Below the pieces are notes generated by a model. It had not been told where the DNA came from. It saw nothing but the letters and a program-made list of their open reading frames with translations, and did no database searches. Positions 16,797 to 27,700 of a stretch of 64,000 nt of DNA are shown piece after piece. This DNA is from Allorhodopirellula solitaria. Lineage in GTDB: Bacteria > Planctomycetota > Planctomycetia > Pirellulales > Pirellulaceae. The DNA lies in the NCBI RefSeq assembly GCF_007859855.1, contig NZ_SJPK01000007.1, forward strand, positions 241,577 to 305,576, written 5' to 3'. A program made the translations under genes and the position numbers. The first letter of the stretch is position 1. Each line of letters opens with the position of its first letter.

Positions 16797-17845
16797 TCCG
16801 TCTGCAAAACATTCTGCTCCTCACTCTGCTATGCGTGTCGGTTCCGGCATTGGCGAAGGAGCACGTCGTGATCCTCGCCACCGGCGGCACGATCGCTGGG
16901 AAACAAGCCAGTAAAAACGATCCCGGATACAAGGCCGGTTCGTTCAAGGTCCAGGACCTCGTTGACGCCGTTCCCGAACTCAAAGAGGTCGCGGAGCTCT
17001 CCGGCCAACAGGTGGCCAATATCGGCAGCCAAGACATGAACAACGAAGTCTGGTTGAAATTGGCCCGCCGCGTCAATGAAGTCGCCTCCCAACCGGACGT
17101 CGACGGCATCGTGATCACCCACGGTACCGACACGCTCGAGGAAACCGCCTATTTCTTGAACTTGGTCGTCGATACGAAGAAACCCGTCGTCTTGACCGCT
17201 TCGATGCGACCGGCGACTTCGATCAGCGCCGATGGGCCGATGAATCTGTATCAATCCGTGGTCGTAGCCACGCGGCCCGAAGCGGTTGGACGCGGGGTGC
17301 TGTGCGTGCTCAATGATGAAATCCACTATGCAGCGGAAATCACCAAAACACACACCGTCAATCCCGGCACGATGCAGTCGCCCAACCGCGGCTTGGCGGG
17401 CAAGTGCGATGCGGAGGTCTGCACCTTCTTCTCACCGACCATCCGCCGCCACACCACCGATAGCGAATTTAAGATCCCTGCAGATCTCGACGACCTGCCA
17501 GCGGTGGAGATCGTCTACGCGCATGTCGACATGAAACGGAACATGATCGATGCGGCGGTCAAGTCGGGCGCCAAAGGAATCGTGATCGCGGGCGTTGGCG
17601 ATGGCAATATGTCCCAGGAAGCACTCGAAGCCGCTGCCGAGCACGCTAAGAACGGCGTCATCATCGTTCGCAGCAGCCACGTCGGGGCCGGCATCGTGAA
17701 ACGAAACGTGGAAGTCAACGACGACGAGAATGGGTTTGTCGCCTCCCGCGAACTCAATCCGCAAAAGGCGCGGATCTTGGTCCAGTTGGCTCTGCTGCAG
17801 GATGCGGATGTCGACGACATCCAGGAAATGTTCCTGAAGTACTAA
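16793..17845 (+). CDS. ansB: periplasmic (type II) L-asparaginase
   Basis: A 350-residue asparaginase with a signal peptide (MIRLQNILLLTLLCVSVPAL, then AKEHVV). It hydrolyses L-asparagine to aspartate and ammonia. The two catalytic Thr motifs are present: ILATGGTIAGK near the mature N-terminus and VITHGTDTLEETAYFL further on; TASMRPATSISADGP and IVIAGVGDGNMS are other family blocks. Length is normal. The gene overlaps the aspartate decarboxylase gene by 4 bases; the products would form a two-step route from asparagine to alanine in the periplasm. A strong hairpin at 17879-17912 may end the transcript. Confidence 0.93.
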   Translation: MIRLQNILLLTLLCVSVPALAKEHVVILATGGTIAGKQASKNDPGYKAGSFKVQDLVDAVPELKEVAELSGQQVANIGSQDMNNEVWLKLARRVNEVASQPDVDGIVITHGTDTLEETAYFLNLVVDTKKPVVLTASMRPATSISADGPMNLYQSVVVATRPEAVGRGVLCVLNDEIHYAAEITKTHTVNPGTMQSPNRGLAGKCDAEVCTFFSPTIRRHTTDSEFKIPADLDDLPAVEIVYAHVDMKRNMIDAAVKSGAKGIVIAGVGDGNMSQEALEAAAEHAKNGVIIVRSSHVGAGIVKRNVEVNDDENGFVASRELNPQKARILVQLALLQDADVDDIQEMFLKY

Positions 17846-17878
17846 CGCGTCCCGCCTCGCGCTCGAGGCCCAAGCAAG

Positions 17879-17912
17879 CTCAAGGATGGCCGGTTCCACC
17901 GGCCACCTTGAG
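17879..17912 (+). terminator. hairpin after the aspD-ansB pair
   Basis: CTCAAGG, one bulged A, TGGCCGG, loop TTCCA, CCGGCCA, CCTTGAG: a 14 bp stem with one bulge starting 33 bases after the asparaginase stop. It lacks a long T-run, so its terminator role is uncertain. Its core (GGCCGGTTCC...CCGGCC) resembles the palindrome array near 42 kb. Confidence 0.4.
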
Positions 17913-17957
17913 TTCATCGGTAGCTCTTCACGGAATTCAGCGGCACGCGGCAGATCT

Positions 17958-18130
17958 CCCACAAGTTTTCCTACGCCGAAGGCGTGGAAGAAAATAGCCG
18001 GTGGTTTGAGCGTAAGCGAACACCACCGGATAGGTCGCCAAACGCAAACGCCAACCCCGAATGGGGTGGAAGATCATTCACGACGGGATACTTCTGGGTA
18101 TCCAACAGCTCGTTGCCTCGTCCAATACGA
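17958..18130. mobile_element. interspersed element family B, short copy
   Basis: About 173 bp that closely match the element between nrdA and nrdB. Shared blocks in the same order are CCCACAAG, TACGCCGAAGGCG, AAAATAGCCGGTGGTTTGAG, GCGAACACCACCGGATA, CCAACCCCGAATGGGGTGG, GGGATACTT, CAACAGCTCGT and GCCTCGTCCA. This copy lacks the left hairpin and the internal segment near 37285-37380. No protein frame is supported. It fills the gap between the convergent asparaginase and MMPL genes. Confidence 0.75.
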
Positions 18131-18151
18131 CATTGATTACTCCCGCGTTGC

Positions 18152-20596
18152 TTACTGTACCTTAGGCTCGGTCGATGACCTGATGGCGCGACCGGCGAGG
18201 AAATCGCCGCCGCGTGTGGCCATGATGGCAGGCAGCAATGTGGAGACTCCAATCCACGCCAGCGACAGCAACCCCATCATGAAGAAGGCAAAGCGCCGGG
18301 TCGGAACGAACTCGGATAGTCCGTAGACCATCAGGGAAAAACTGCACACGACAGTCGTTTGCAGCATCGCCCAACCACAATGTTGCAGGGCGGTCAGAGC
18401 GGCTGATCGACCGTCGGGCGCAGTTTGCCGGGCCAGACGGTACTGAGCCAGTAGATGGACGGAATCATCCACTGCGATTCCCAAGGCCACCGAGGCGGTC
18501 ATGACCGAGCCGATATCCAGCGGCCACCGCAGCCATCCCATCGTGCCAAATAGGAATAGGGTAGGAATGAGGTTCGGAATCATCGCCAATACGCCTCCGA
18601 TCACACTGCGAAGGTAGATCGCAACGAATACGGCGATGACCCCAAAGGCGGTCAGGAAACTCGTGAACAAGTCCTTCAATAGCAGTTTTTGGGTCCCCTC
18701 GACGATCACGAGATGCCCGGTCATGGTGACGCGTCCGGTCGGTCCCTGAGCCGATTCTAACAACGTTGTTTTCGCTGTTTTTACGATCTCGTTCATCGTG
18801 CTACTGAAGTCGTGGTTGCCGGTTTGATACAACCGCAGGGACAGTCGCCACGTCCGTTCGCCTTTCGACTGATCGACATAACCGAGCGTATAGATATCGG
18901 ATTCCCGGTTGGCTATTTGCGACTCGATGGCCGCGCGTGAAATAGTCGCCGCGATGCTGCTGCGATGAGTGGGGACGGGTAAGAAATTCGCAGCCGATAA
19001 GATCCCACCGACCTCCGGCAAACCGTTGACAGCAGCTTGGACTTTCAGGAGCTTTCGAAGTTGAGCGATTTCGTCGCCAGCGGATGGGTCACCATTCTCT
19101 GGAGTCGCAAACGACAGCAGGATCTCCGCTGTCATGGTCGCACCGACGTGCTCTTCGTACCAATCGTATTGTTGCCTCAATTCGCTCTCAGGCAAAAACA
19201 TGTCTGGGACGCTCACCGATGTGGTTAGCCGGCCCAGGCCCATGACCGCGAAACAGGATAACAATCCGAAAACAAGCAGAATGCTGATCGGACGCAGCCA
19301 ACGCACCGGTCTCCCGCGATTGAATTTCGTTGACGCGGTCTCGGGTACCACCACGCCGCGACGAGCGAACAGCATGGCCCCCGGCAGCATCAAGATGAGC
19401 AGACCGAGGGTCAGCAGAACACCGACTGAGCCGATCACTCCAAACAGTCGTACGGGTTCCAGACGCACGATCGATAAAGACAACAAGCCGACAACCGTCG
19501 TTGTGGTCGCCGCCAAACAGGGCGGAACCCCGATCTTCATTGCCCGCTCAGCGGCCGCCACTACGGAGACTCCCGGAGTGCGGACAAAGTCAAAGTAGTA
19601 ATTGCTGAGATGAATTCCCGCTGACACAGTCAGAACGAACACCAGTGGCGGCAGCACGATCAAGATCGCATTCATCGGTGTACCCATGTAATACACCGCG
19701 GCAAGAACCATGCCCTGGCCGACCGTGGCAATCCCCAAGATCGTGAAGGTCAATGGGATCGACCGCAAGCATATCCAGCACAACAGCGCCGCGATGATCG
19801 AGGAAGGTACTGTGTACTTTTGAATGGAATTGATCGCTTCGCCATCGACGGCAGCACCGTCGACCGGCCCACCGACGAACACAATCCCGTCGCGCGGCCG
19901 GTGAATCAAATCCGCGATCGCTTGCCGTATCAGTGGCAGGAGGATTCGCTGATGCGAGCCCGAGGCTGCGGTGAAGCATACACACACACAGGTCCGTTTC
20001 CCGTCGGGGCCGACAAAGGTTCCGTGCAATCGGCGGTCGGCCGATGCCTCCGGCGCGTTCAACGGCATTCCCGTCAATGAGTCGCGAATCTCGGTACCAC
20101 TACGAACCCACTGGAAGGGACGCTCACCGTCGCAGATCTCCATGGCCTGCTTCCAAAACGATCGGGCGGATTCCGGTACCGCGGTCTGATCGAAGCGATC
20201 CAAAGTGTCATCATCGTTCTCTTCGGAGAGTTCGCGAAGCAACATGGTCACCTCACGAACATCCGCGTCCCCCAACTCCGCGCCGGACCACGAGATGAAC
20301 ATGACATCGATGAGCCCGAAACGCTCATAGAAATCCATGAATTGTTGCTTCAGCGGAAGAGTTGAGGGCAACCACGTGTCCGGCACATTCCGCATCGTCG
20401 CGATCGCCGCCGCGGAATGGATCGTCGCAGGGACTGCCAACAGGATCAACACGATCAGGCCAACGAACCAGCGTACCCGGTAACGGCGCCGACGACGCTC
20501 GGTAGTTTCCCAGCGAGGCGGGCTCGCGGAATTCTCGCTGGCGGACGTGGAGCCGGGCGTGGAGTCGGACGGCGGGTTCGGAGAAGGGTTGAACAT
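18152..20596 (-). CDS. RND/MMPL-superfamily exporter
   Basis: An 814-residue inner-membrane transporter with the duplicated RND layout: a basic N-terminus and helix (VRWFVGLIVLILLAVPATIH), a large periplasmic loop, a five-helix block (ILIVLPPLVFVLTVSAGIHL, VGLLSLSIVRLEPVRLFGVI), helix near FGLLSCFAVMGLG, a second loop, and a second five-helix block with VIAVFVAIYLRSVIGG, MTASVALGIAVDDSVHLLAQ and TTVVCSFSLMVYGLSEF. The AVDDSVHLLAQYRLA segment is typical of the predicted RND exporters related to MMPL and hopanoid transporters. It would export a lipid or hydrophobic molecule using the proton gradient; substrate unknown. It is transcribed alone, convergent with the asparaginase gene. Confidence 0.9.
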   Translation of the reverse strand: MFNPSPNPPSDSTPGSTSASENSASPPRWETTERRRRRYRVRWFVGLIVLILLAVPATIHSAAAIATMRNVPDTWLPSTLPLKQQFMDFYERFGLIDVMFISWSGAELGDADVREVTMLLRELSEENDDDTLDRFDQTAVPESARSFWKQAMEICDGERPFQWVRSGTEIRDSLTGMPLNAPEASADRRLHGTFVGPDGKRTCVCVCFTAASGSHQRILLPLIRQAIADLIHRPRDGIVFVGGPVDGAAVDGEAINSIQKYTVPSSIIAALLCWICLRSIPLTFTILGIATVGQGMVLAAVYYMGTPMNAILIVLPPLVFVLTVSAGIHLSNYYFDFVRTPGVSVVAAAERAMKIGVPPCLAATTTTVVGLLSLSIVRLEPVRLFGVIGSVGVLLTLGLLILMLPGAMLFARRGVVVPETASTKFNRGRPVRWLRPISILLVFGLLSCFAVMGLGRLTTSVSVPDMFLPESELRQQYDWYEEHVGATMTAEILLSFATPENGDPSAGDEIAQLRKLLKVQAAVNGLPEVGGILSAANFLPVPTHRSSIAATISRAAIESQIANRESDIYTLGYVDQSKGERTWRLSLRLYQTGNHDFSSTMNEIVKTAKTTLLESAQGPTGRVTMTGHLVIVEGTQKLLLKDLFTSFLTAFGVIAVFVAIYLRSVIGGVLAMIPNLIPTLFLFGTMGWLRWPLDIGSVMTASVALGIAVDDSVHLLAQYRLARQTAPDGRSAALTALQHCGWAMLQTTVVCSFSLMVYGLSEFVPTRRFAFFMMGLLSLAWIGVSTLLPAIMATRGGDFLAGRAIRSSTEPKVQ

Positions 20597-20790
20597 TCCG
20601 GCAAATCTAGTCGTTAAGGACTTGCCGTTGTAGATGCCGATACCGAAAGTCTCCCACGCGACTCGAGTGGCACCTCAACATCCGTTGTCCGAAACCCCCT
20701 ATTGTATTATCTTGAGGATCAAGTTGGTGATGGCAATCGGAACCCAGATGTGTTGGCCTTCAAGAACGGCTGCGAAAGTAGGTAAACGCA

Positions 20791-21603
20791 ATGGGAATTG
20801 AACTTGGCAGCGTGCAGGAAACGCTACTGATCCCGTTGTATTATCGGGCGACCGAAAGCATGCAGGAACAGCCATTGTTCTATGATCAAGCGGCGGTCGA
20901 GATCCTTCCCGAATTGGACTATGACTTTTCTAGCTTCGATTCTGCCTGGTCGCTTCGCAATGATGTGGTTGTGCGAACCGTCATATTCGACGAACTCGTG
21001 ACCGACTTCATTCGTCGTCATCCCGATGGGCGGGTTATCAATCTGGGTGCTGGTCTGGATGCGCGGTTTGGGCGTTTGGACAATGGTCGAATCCGTTGGT
21101 ATGACTTGGACATGCCCGATTCGATCTCGCTGCGGCAGCGTTTTCTGATGCCGACGGATCGAAACGCTTTCATTTCCAAATCAATGTTCGATACCTCCTG
21201 GTTTGACGATGTAGGTGCCGACGCGCCGACACTCATCGTGGCGGAAGCACTGTTTTTCTATTTTGACGAAGCATCGATCAAGAACCTGCTTTCAAAAATG
21301 CTGAATCGGTTTCCTGGCGCCGAGCTAGTCTTTCAATCGATCTGTCCTGAGATCGTCGGCCGTACGAAGACCGTGCCGATTCTACGCCGAACGCGAGCCG
21401 AACTTCGTTGGGGGATTCACTCCGGACGCGAACTCTCTCACTGGGATCCAGGTTATCAGTTTCTAGGCGAGTGGTCGCTTGTGGATCGGTTCGTCGAGCG
21501 ATGGCGATGGTACCGATTGGTCAAAGTGCTACCGTACTATGGTCGTTTTCTTCGCGAGGTCATGAAGATCTCGCATATCCGTTTTGCCACCGAAAGCACT
21601 TGA
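20791..21603 (+). CDS. LCM/TcmP-type SAM-dependent O-methyltransferase
   Basis: A 270-residue class I methyltransferase of the leucine carboxyl methyltransferase-like family, which includes polyketide O-methyltransferases such as TcmP. The SAM site is VINLGAGLDARFGRLD; other blocks are WYDLDMPDSISLRQRF, TLIVAEALFFYF, and an N-terminal TLLIPLYYRATES. A TAGGT-like Shine-Dalgarno site lies about 8 bases before the ATG. It ends 126 bases from the PKS stop and points toward it, so it may tailor the PKS product, but that link is only by position. The substrate is not known. Confidence 0.82.
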   Translation: MGIELGSVQETLLIPLYYRATESMQEQPLFYDQAAVEILPELDYDFSSFDSAWSLRNDVVVRTVIFDELVTDFIRRHPDGRVINLGAGLDARFGRLDNGRIRWYDLDMPDSISLRQRFLMPTDRNAFISKSMFDTSWFDDVGADAPTLIVAEALFFYFDEASIKNLLSKMLNRFPGAELVFQSICPEIVGRTKTVPILRRTRAELRWGIHSGRELSHWDPGYQFLGEWSLVDRFVERWRWYRLVKVLPYYGRFLREVMKISHIRFATEST

Positions 21604-21728
21604 TCGCCGGTTTGGCTGAGCGACGGTGCTCAAGGGTTCGCCGTTTACTCTTCAGCGGTGCGACTGGTCGAGTGCCTGGGCGGTGAATCGATCGTCCGAT
21701 CACACCTTGGTCAGGAAGCCCTGTGAGA

Positions 21729-24700
21729 TCAGGAAGCCTTGTGAGACTCGGTGAGCTCTTCGTCCGCGGGTTGGGAATCAGGCTCGGATGCTTCGACGGA
21801 CGATCCGTCACCAGGCGACGTTGACGGCGACTGATCGACGGGCTCACCCTCCATCGCGATGGCTGACTGACGGGCCAAGGTCGCCACCGTCGGGTTTTCG
21901 ATGAATATTGACATCGGCAAGGCAACTTGAAGCGTCAACTGTAGCTGATTCGCCAATTCGATCGCCATCAGGGAATCCAAACCCATCGTATTGAGCGATT
22001 GATTGACATCCAGGTCAGAAGGTTCCAGCCCCATGATCTGGGCAATCTGGTTGGTCAGGTAGGAGCGTAGTTCCTCTTCCCGCTGCGTCACCGCCAGGGC
22101 CATCAATTTGGCATGGAACAACTTTGCTTCGGCGCGGGCATTCTCGTCGACGTCCTTGGCCGATTTGAATTGGTCGAACATCGGTGGCGCAATGCCGCTG
22201 CGGCGGAGCGCTTCATAGGCGCGAATCAATTTCGGCCAATCGGCGATCATCACTGTGGCTTGGCGACACCCGTCGGCTACCAATTCTCCCATCAAGTCCA
22301 ATGATGGTTCGGCGGGCAAGCTGAGCATGCCGCGAGATGCTAAATCGGATCCCGATTCCGCAGCCATTCCGATGTCCGCCCAAGGCCCCCAGTTCACCGC
22401 CGTCACCGGCAGTCCAACAGAGCGACGGTGATGCGCCAGTCCATCCAAGAATGCGTTGGCGGCACCATAGGCGGATTGTTGGATGGTGCCCACGATCGTG
22501 CTGACGGAAGAGAAAAGAACAAAGAAGTCCAACGGAAGGTCTAACGTCGCTTGATGGAGATTCCAACCACCGCGAATCTTAGCGAGCGTGTTGCGATCGT
22601 AAGTCGGCATGTCCATTTCGATCATGAATTGGTTTTCGACGACGCCGGCCGCATGAATCACACCACGCAGTGGAGGCAGATCCGACTCGATCCGCCGCAT
22701 CATGTCTGCGAGCGAATCCGCGTCGGAGACATCGGTCGACAACGGGACGAACTTGGTCTCGGGGAACTGGCTCGACCAAACCGCCATCTCGTCGATGACG
22801 TCCTCCGAAGGCTCGCGGCGCGACGTCAAAACGACGCATCCGGCGCCCAAGCCCGCTAGCCACACGGCCACTTTTCGCCCTAACGCTCCGAGGCCGCCGG
22901 TGACGAGGTATGCGCCGTCGGAACGGACGACTGCTTCGATACCACCTTCTTCCGCAGTCGCATCGAGCACATCCACGGGCGGCATCGATACGACAATCTT
23001 CCCGATGTTCTGACGCCGCGACATATAACGAAATGCATCAACCACCTGCTCGGCATCAAAGACGGTCAGGTTGGGCGGTTGGTACGTTCCACTGTCCAGC
23101 TTCCGCATGACGCTGGCCAGTAGTTCTTGCGATTGTTCAGGTCTCTGGCGGAACATGCGGTCGAGATCGACTGCGGTATAGGACAGGTTCCGCTGAAAGG
23201 GTAGCAATCCGATCATCTTGTTCTGATAGATGTCCACCTTGCCGATCTCTACAAATCGACCGTACTCGGCCAACACCGCCAAACTGTGGTCGATCGCATC
23301 GCCAGGCAGCGAGTTGAGCACCACATCCACCCCTTCTCCCTGAGTGATTTCCATGATTTCGTCGGCGAACTCAATGGTTCGCGAATTCATCACATGGTCC
23401 GCTCCGATCGCCTCAATGTATTCGCGTTTGGAGTCGCTACCAGCCGTCGCGAAGACTTCTGCGCCGATCGATTTGGCGATTTGAATCGCAGCGAGACCGA
23501 CGCCCCCTGCCCCGGCGTGAATGAGCACGCGCTCGCCTTTTTGAAGCCGCGCGACATCGATCAAGCAGTGGTGAGCCGTCATGAACGCGATAGGAATGAC
23601 CGCTGCTTCCTCAAAATCCAGCGAATCGGGTTTGCGGACCACCGCGTGCCGGGAGGTGAGGCAGTGCGAACCGAAGCCATAGGGAACGATACCCATGACT
23701 TCGTCACCGACACTCAAATCGTGCACGTCGTCGCCGATCGCGCAAACGACGCCGGAGCACTCGATACCGATCGGTACAACGTCATCGGTGATACCGGGGT
23801 AGAGTCCCAGGGATTTGAGAATGTCGCTGAAATTCAGTCCCGTCGCCGCCACTTGAATCTCGACCTGATCACCAACCGGCTTGGTCCGCCGAAACGGTTT
23901 ATATCGCAATCCCTCGATGGTGTTGTCACCACCAATCGTCAAGTGAAAGGGGGTTCCTGTGGGAATCGATGAAGAATCGTCGGCAGTTGCCGAGCGATCA
24001 AAACGCTCGATGCGACCACATAAACGCTTGTGATCTCGCCAAGCGACCTGGGTCTCCTCACTGTCCAGAAATAGCTCACGCAGCAGTTGCTGAGCCGCAT
24101 CGGCGGGCGAACTCTTCGGGTCCAGATCAATCAAGCGGGTACTGAATCCACCGTACTCGAGCGTTGCCGCCCGCCCGATCCCGATCATCTCTTGCTGCAA
24201 GAAATTGACAGGATGTTCGTCGTCGATGATCTGGCCACCGAGGGTAACGATCAAGACGCTCGGGTTGATGCCTAATGAGGCCTTCGAAAGATAGCGGTAT
24301 AAGGACAGACACGAAGACGCCGACAACTCGCGAGATCGTGCGAGCTGTTTATTACCATCGCCGACGGGATTTTCGACATCGATACTCCATGCATGAACCA
24401 CCCGCAATCGTCTTTTTGGCTTGAGCTCTAGCTCTTCGATCAATCTCTCAAAGTGTTCCTCGACGCCCGCATTGACTTGATACCTCTCAATGCAATCCTC
24501 GCCATTGGAATCGTTCGATGCAGATGCAGAACCGTGGTACTGGTCCGCTGTGGTGACGACAATCGTGCGACCGCACCATGGCGCGACCGACTGCGCCAAA
24601 CGCTCGCCAATTTGGCGTTGATCGGCCAATATCAGGATCGTCTCTTCCTTCGCCAATTCGGGTGGATCGCTGCGCGTATCAACGAACTCATCATGCTCGG

Positions 24701-27700
24701 TCCACCCCCAACGATACAGCCACTGATGCGGGTCGGATCGTTCGGTTTCGTCAGCGGCGCGGCTCAGTCGCCGCAGCGAGACGCCCTGGTAGTGCACCAA
24801 GCAGCGACCGTGAATATCCGTCAGAAACACGTCGGCTGTCACTGATTCAGGGCTCTCCGAATCATCGCTACTGGTTCGTCGGGCAACAGCGACGACGCCG
24901 CCCGAATCCAAACCTTCAGCCAACGCCGCGTAATGGCGGACGCTGCGGATGCTGGTAGGGAGGTAGGTATAGGGAGAGAAGGAACCATCGAGCTGCGGAG
25001 GCACCACGCCTCCGGCGCAGTGCATCGCTCCATCGCCAACGGCGGGCGGAATGGTGTATTGATTCAATTGTTCGACCACATCCTCGTGGAAACGCATCGG
25101 CGCAATCGCTTGGGTTGGCGTCTGCGTCAAACCGTCCATGATTTGATAGGTTGGTCCGTAGTTCAAGTTTCGCTGCTTCATGATGTCATAGAATTCATCA
25201 TGATCACGAGTTCGAATCACCTCGCCACGCACTTCCTCGAGGTCGATTTGCGGCGGCGATTGAGCTTCATCCTTTGACCCACGAACGATCGTGCCCGTCG
25301 CGTTGAGCTCCCAATCGGCTGAACCGTTAGCCTCAACGGATTGGCTGTAGATCCGGAACGGGTACCGCGAGCCGCTCGGTGCCGACACAACCATCTGCAC
25401 GAGTTTCGGGACGTCACTGAGAAACAGGGCTTGTTGGAAACTCAGATCCTCGACCCGGTGGGCTCCCTCTCCTAATAACGCGTTGGCGGCGGCGAACCCC
25501 ATTTCGGTGAACCCCGACCCGGGCACCAAGGTTGATCCTTGCACAACGTGGTCACGCACCGATTCAGGGTCACTCGATCGCATCTTGCACTGGAAGATCG
25601 TGGACTCAGCAGCTTTGATCGACTTTCCTAAGAGGGGATGGATAATATTGAGACCGAATATGTCGGCGAGCCGCTCGTTGGTCCCTTCCGATTCGAGCCA
25701 ATAGTATTGCCGATCGAAGGGATACGACGGTAAATCGATCTGGTTGAAACGCCACGGACGGTCGAATTCCTTCCAATCGAACGTTCCTCCCGTAACAAAC
25801 AAATCGGCCACACCGTCCATCAGAGCCGCGACGTCCGGTTTGCCCTTACGGAGCGACGCGACCGTCGCCACGGACCATTCCGGTATACAGCGTTTGGCCA
25901 TTCCCACCAACGCCGGAGTGGGCCCGATTTCAACCAGCGCATCGAGTTGTTCCGCTGCCATCGTGGCCACGCCTTCAGCAAACTGCACGCTGCTGCGTAT
26001 GTGATCCCGCCAGTACGACGGCTTGGTGACCTGTTCGTTGACCGATTGCCCCGTCAGGTTGCTGATCAAAGAAATCTCGGGAACCGAATACTCGACGTCG
26101 GCGGCATACTGCTCGAATTCGTCCAGGATCGGTTCCATCAGATGGGAATGAAACGCGTGCGAGACGGTCAAACGCTGACAGCCGACTCCCGCAGCTTCGC
26201 ATTGCTGTAGAAACTCCTCCAACGCTTCCTCGGTTCCCGAAACAGTCGTGTTTTGAGGTCCGTTGAGCGCTGCGATTTCCAATCGGCCGCCGAATGATTG
26301 CATCAGCTCACGGGCTGCCGCAGCGTCGCCAAAGACAACCGCCATCGCGCCACCGGCCGGCAACCGGCTCATCAGTTCGCCCCGTTTGGCGATCAATCGC
26401 AACCCGTCAGTCAACGAGAATACACCCGCCAGACAAGCGGCGGCATACTCGCCAACGCTATGGCCCATGACGACAGACGGCGTGATCCCCCAACTTTTCC
26501 ATAACATCGCGAGCGAGATTTCTAGCGAGAACAAAGCAGGCTGGGTCCACGCCGTATCGTTGATTTTGTCGGCTGCGTTTTCATCAAAAATGACCGATAG
26601 CAGAGACTCGCCTCGCTCAGCTTGAAACACGGCTTCGCACTGATCCATCACATCGCGAAAAACAGGTTCGCTGTGATAGAGATCGCGGCCCATGCCTGGA
26701 AGCTGTGACCCTTGGCCAGTGAACAGGAACCCGAACCTGCCGCGTCCCCGAAACTGAACGTTGCCGCGGTGAATGCTCGGCGATTTCTTACCGTCGGCAA
26801 GTTTATCGAGATCGGCTAACAGTTGTTCTTTACTCTCGACGCGGACGGTTGCGCGTCGGGGGTGATGCGTTCGATTGACCGCCGCGGCATGACAGAAGTC
26901 ACCAATCCGATCGATGTCGAGCGTTTCAATAACATCGCGGTAGGACGCCGCGAGCGAGTTCAAAGAATCATCCGTATGTGCTGACAAAACCAGCAAGTGG
27001 TGATTCCGCTTGGCTTCGTCCGACGGTACGTCCACGCTGGGGGCCGGGATCGATTCAATCACTGCATGCGCGTTAGTGCCACCGAACCCAAAGCTACTGA
27101 CACCGGCCAAATGCCTTGACCCTGGTTCGCCCAAAGATGTCGTTTCTGTGGGAATGCGGATGCGCGTTCCCTCGGTCCGAATCCGGGGATTGATTTTATC
27201 CAGCCCCGGTTGGAGAGGTACCGTGCGGCTTTGCAGCACCATCACGGCTTTGATCAACCCGGCAATTCCTGCCGCGATTTCGAGGTGACCGATGTTCGCT
27301 TTGACGCTGGTGAGATAGACCGGTCGGTCATCGGGATTCTGCTGACGATAGACTTCACCGAGGGCTTCGATTTCGATCGGATCGCCCAGCGGGGTGCCGG
27401 TGCCGTGCGCCTCGATGTAATCGATATCGCTCGGCGATACACCTCCGCCAGCGAGCGCCTCACGAATGACGCGAACCTGCGCCGATCCATTGGGAGCCGT
27501 GATTCCGGACGTGCGTCCCCCGTGGTTAACGGCGGTGTGACGCAGCACCGCCAGCACGCGATCGCCTGCATCGACCGCATCGGACAAGCGTTTCAGCACG
27601 ACCACGCCACTCCCTTCGCCCCGGACATACCCATCGGCATCCTCATGGAACGGGCGACATTGGCCAGTTGGCGAAACCATTCGCGCCCGCGATAGCGAGA

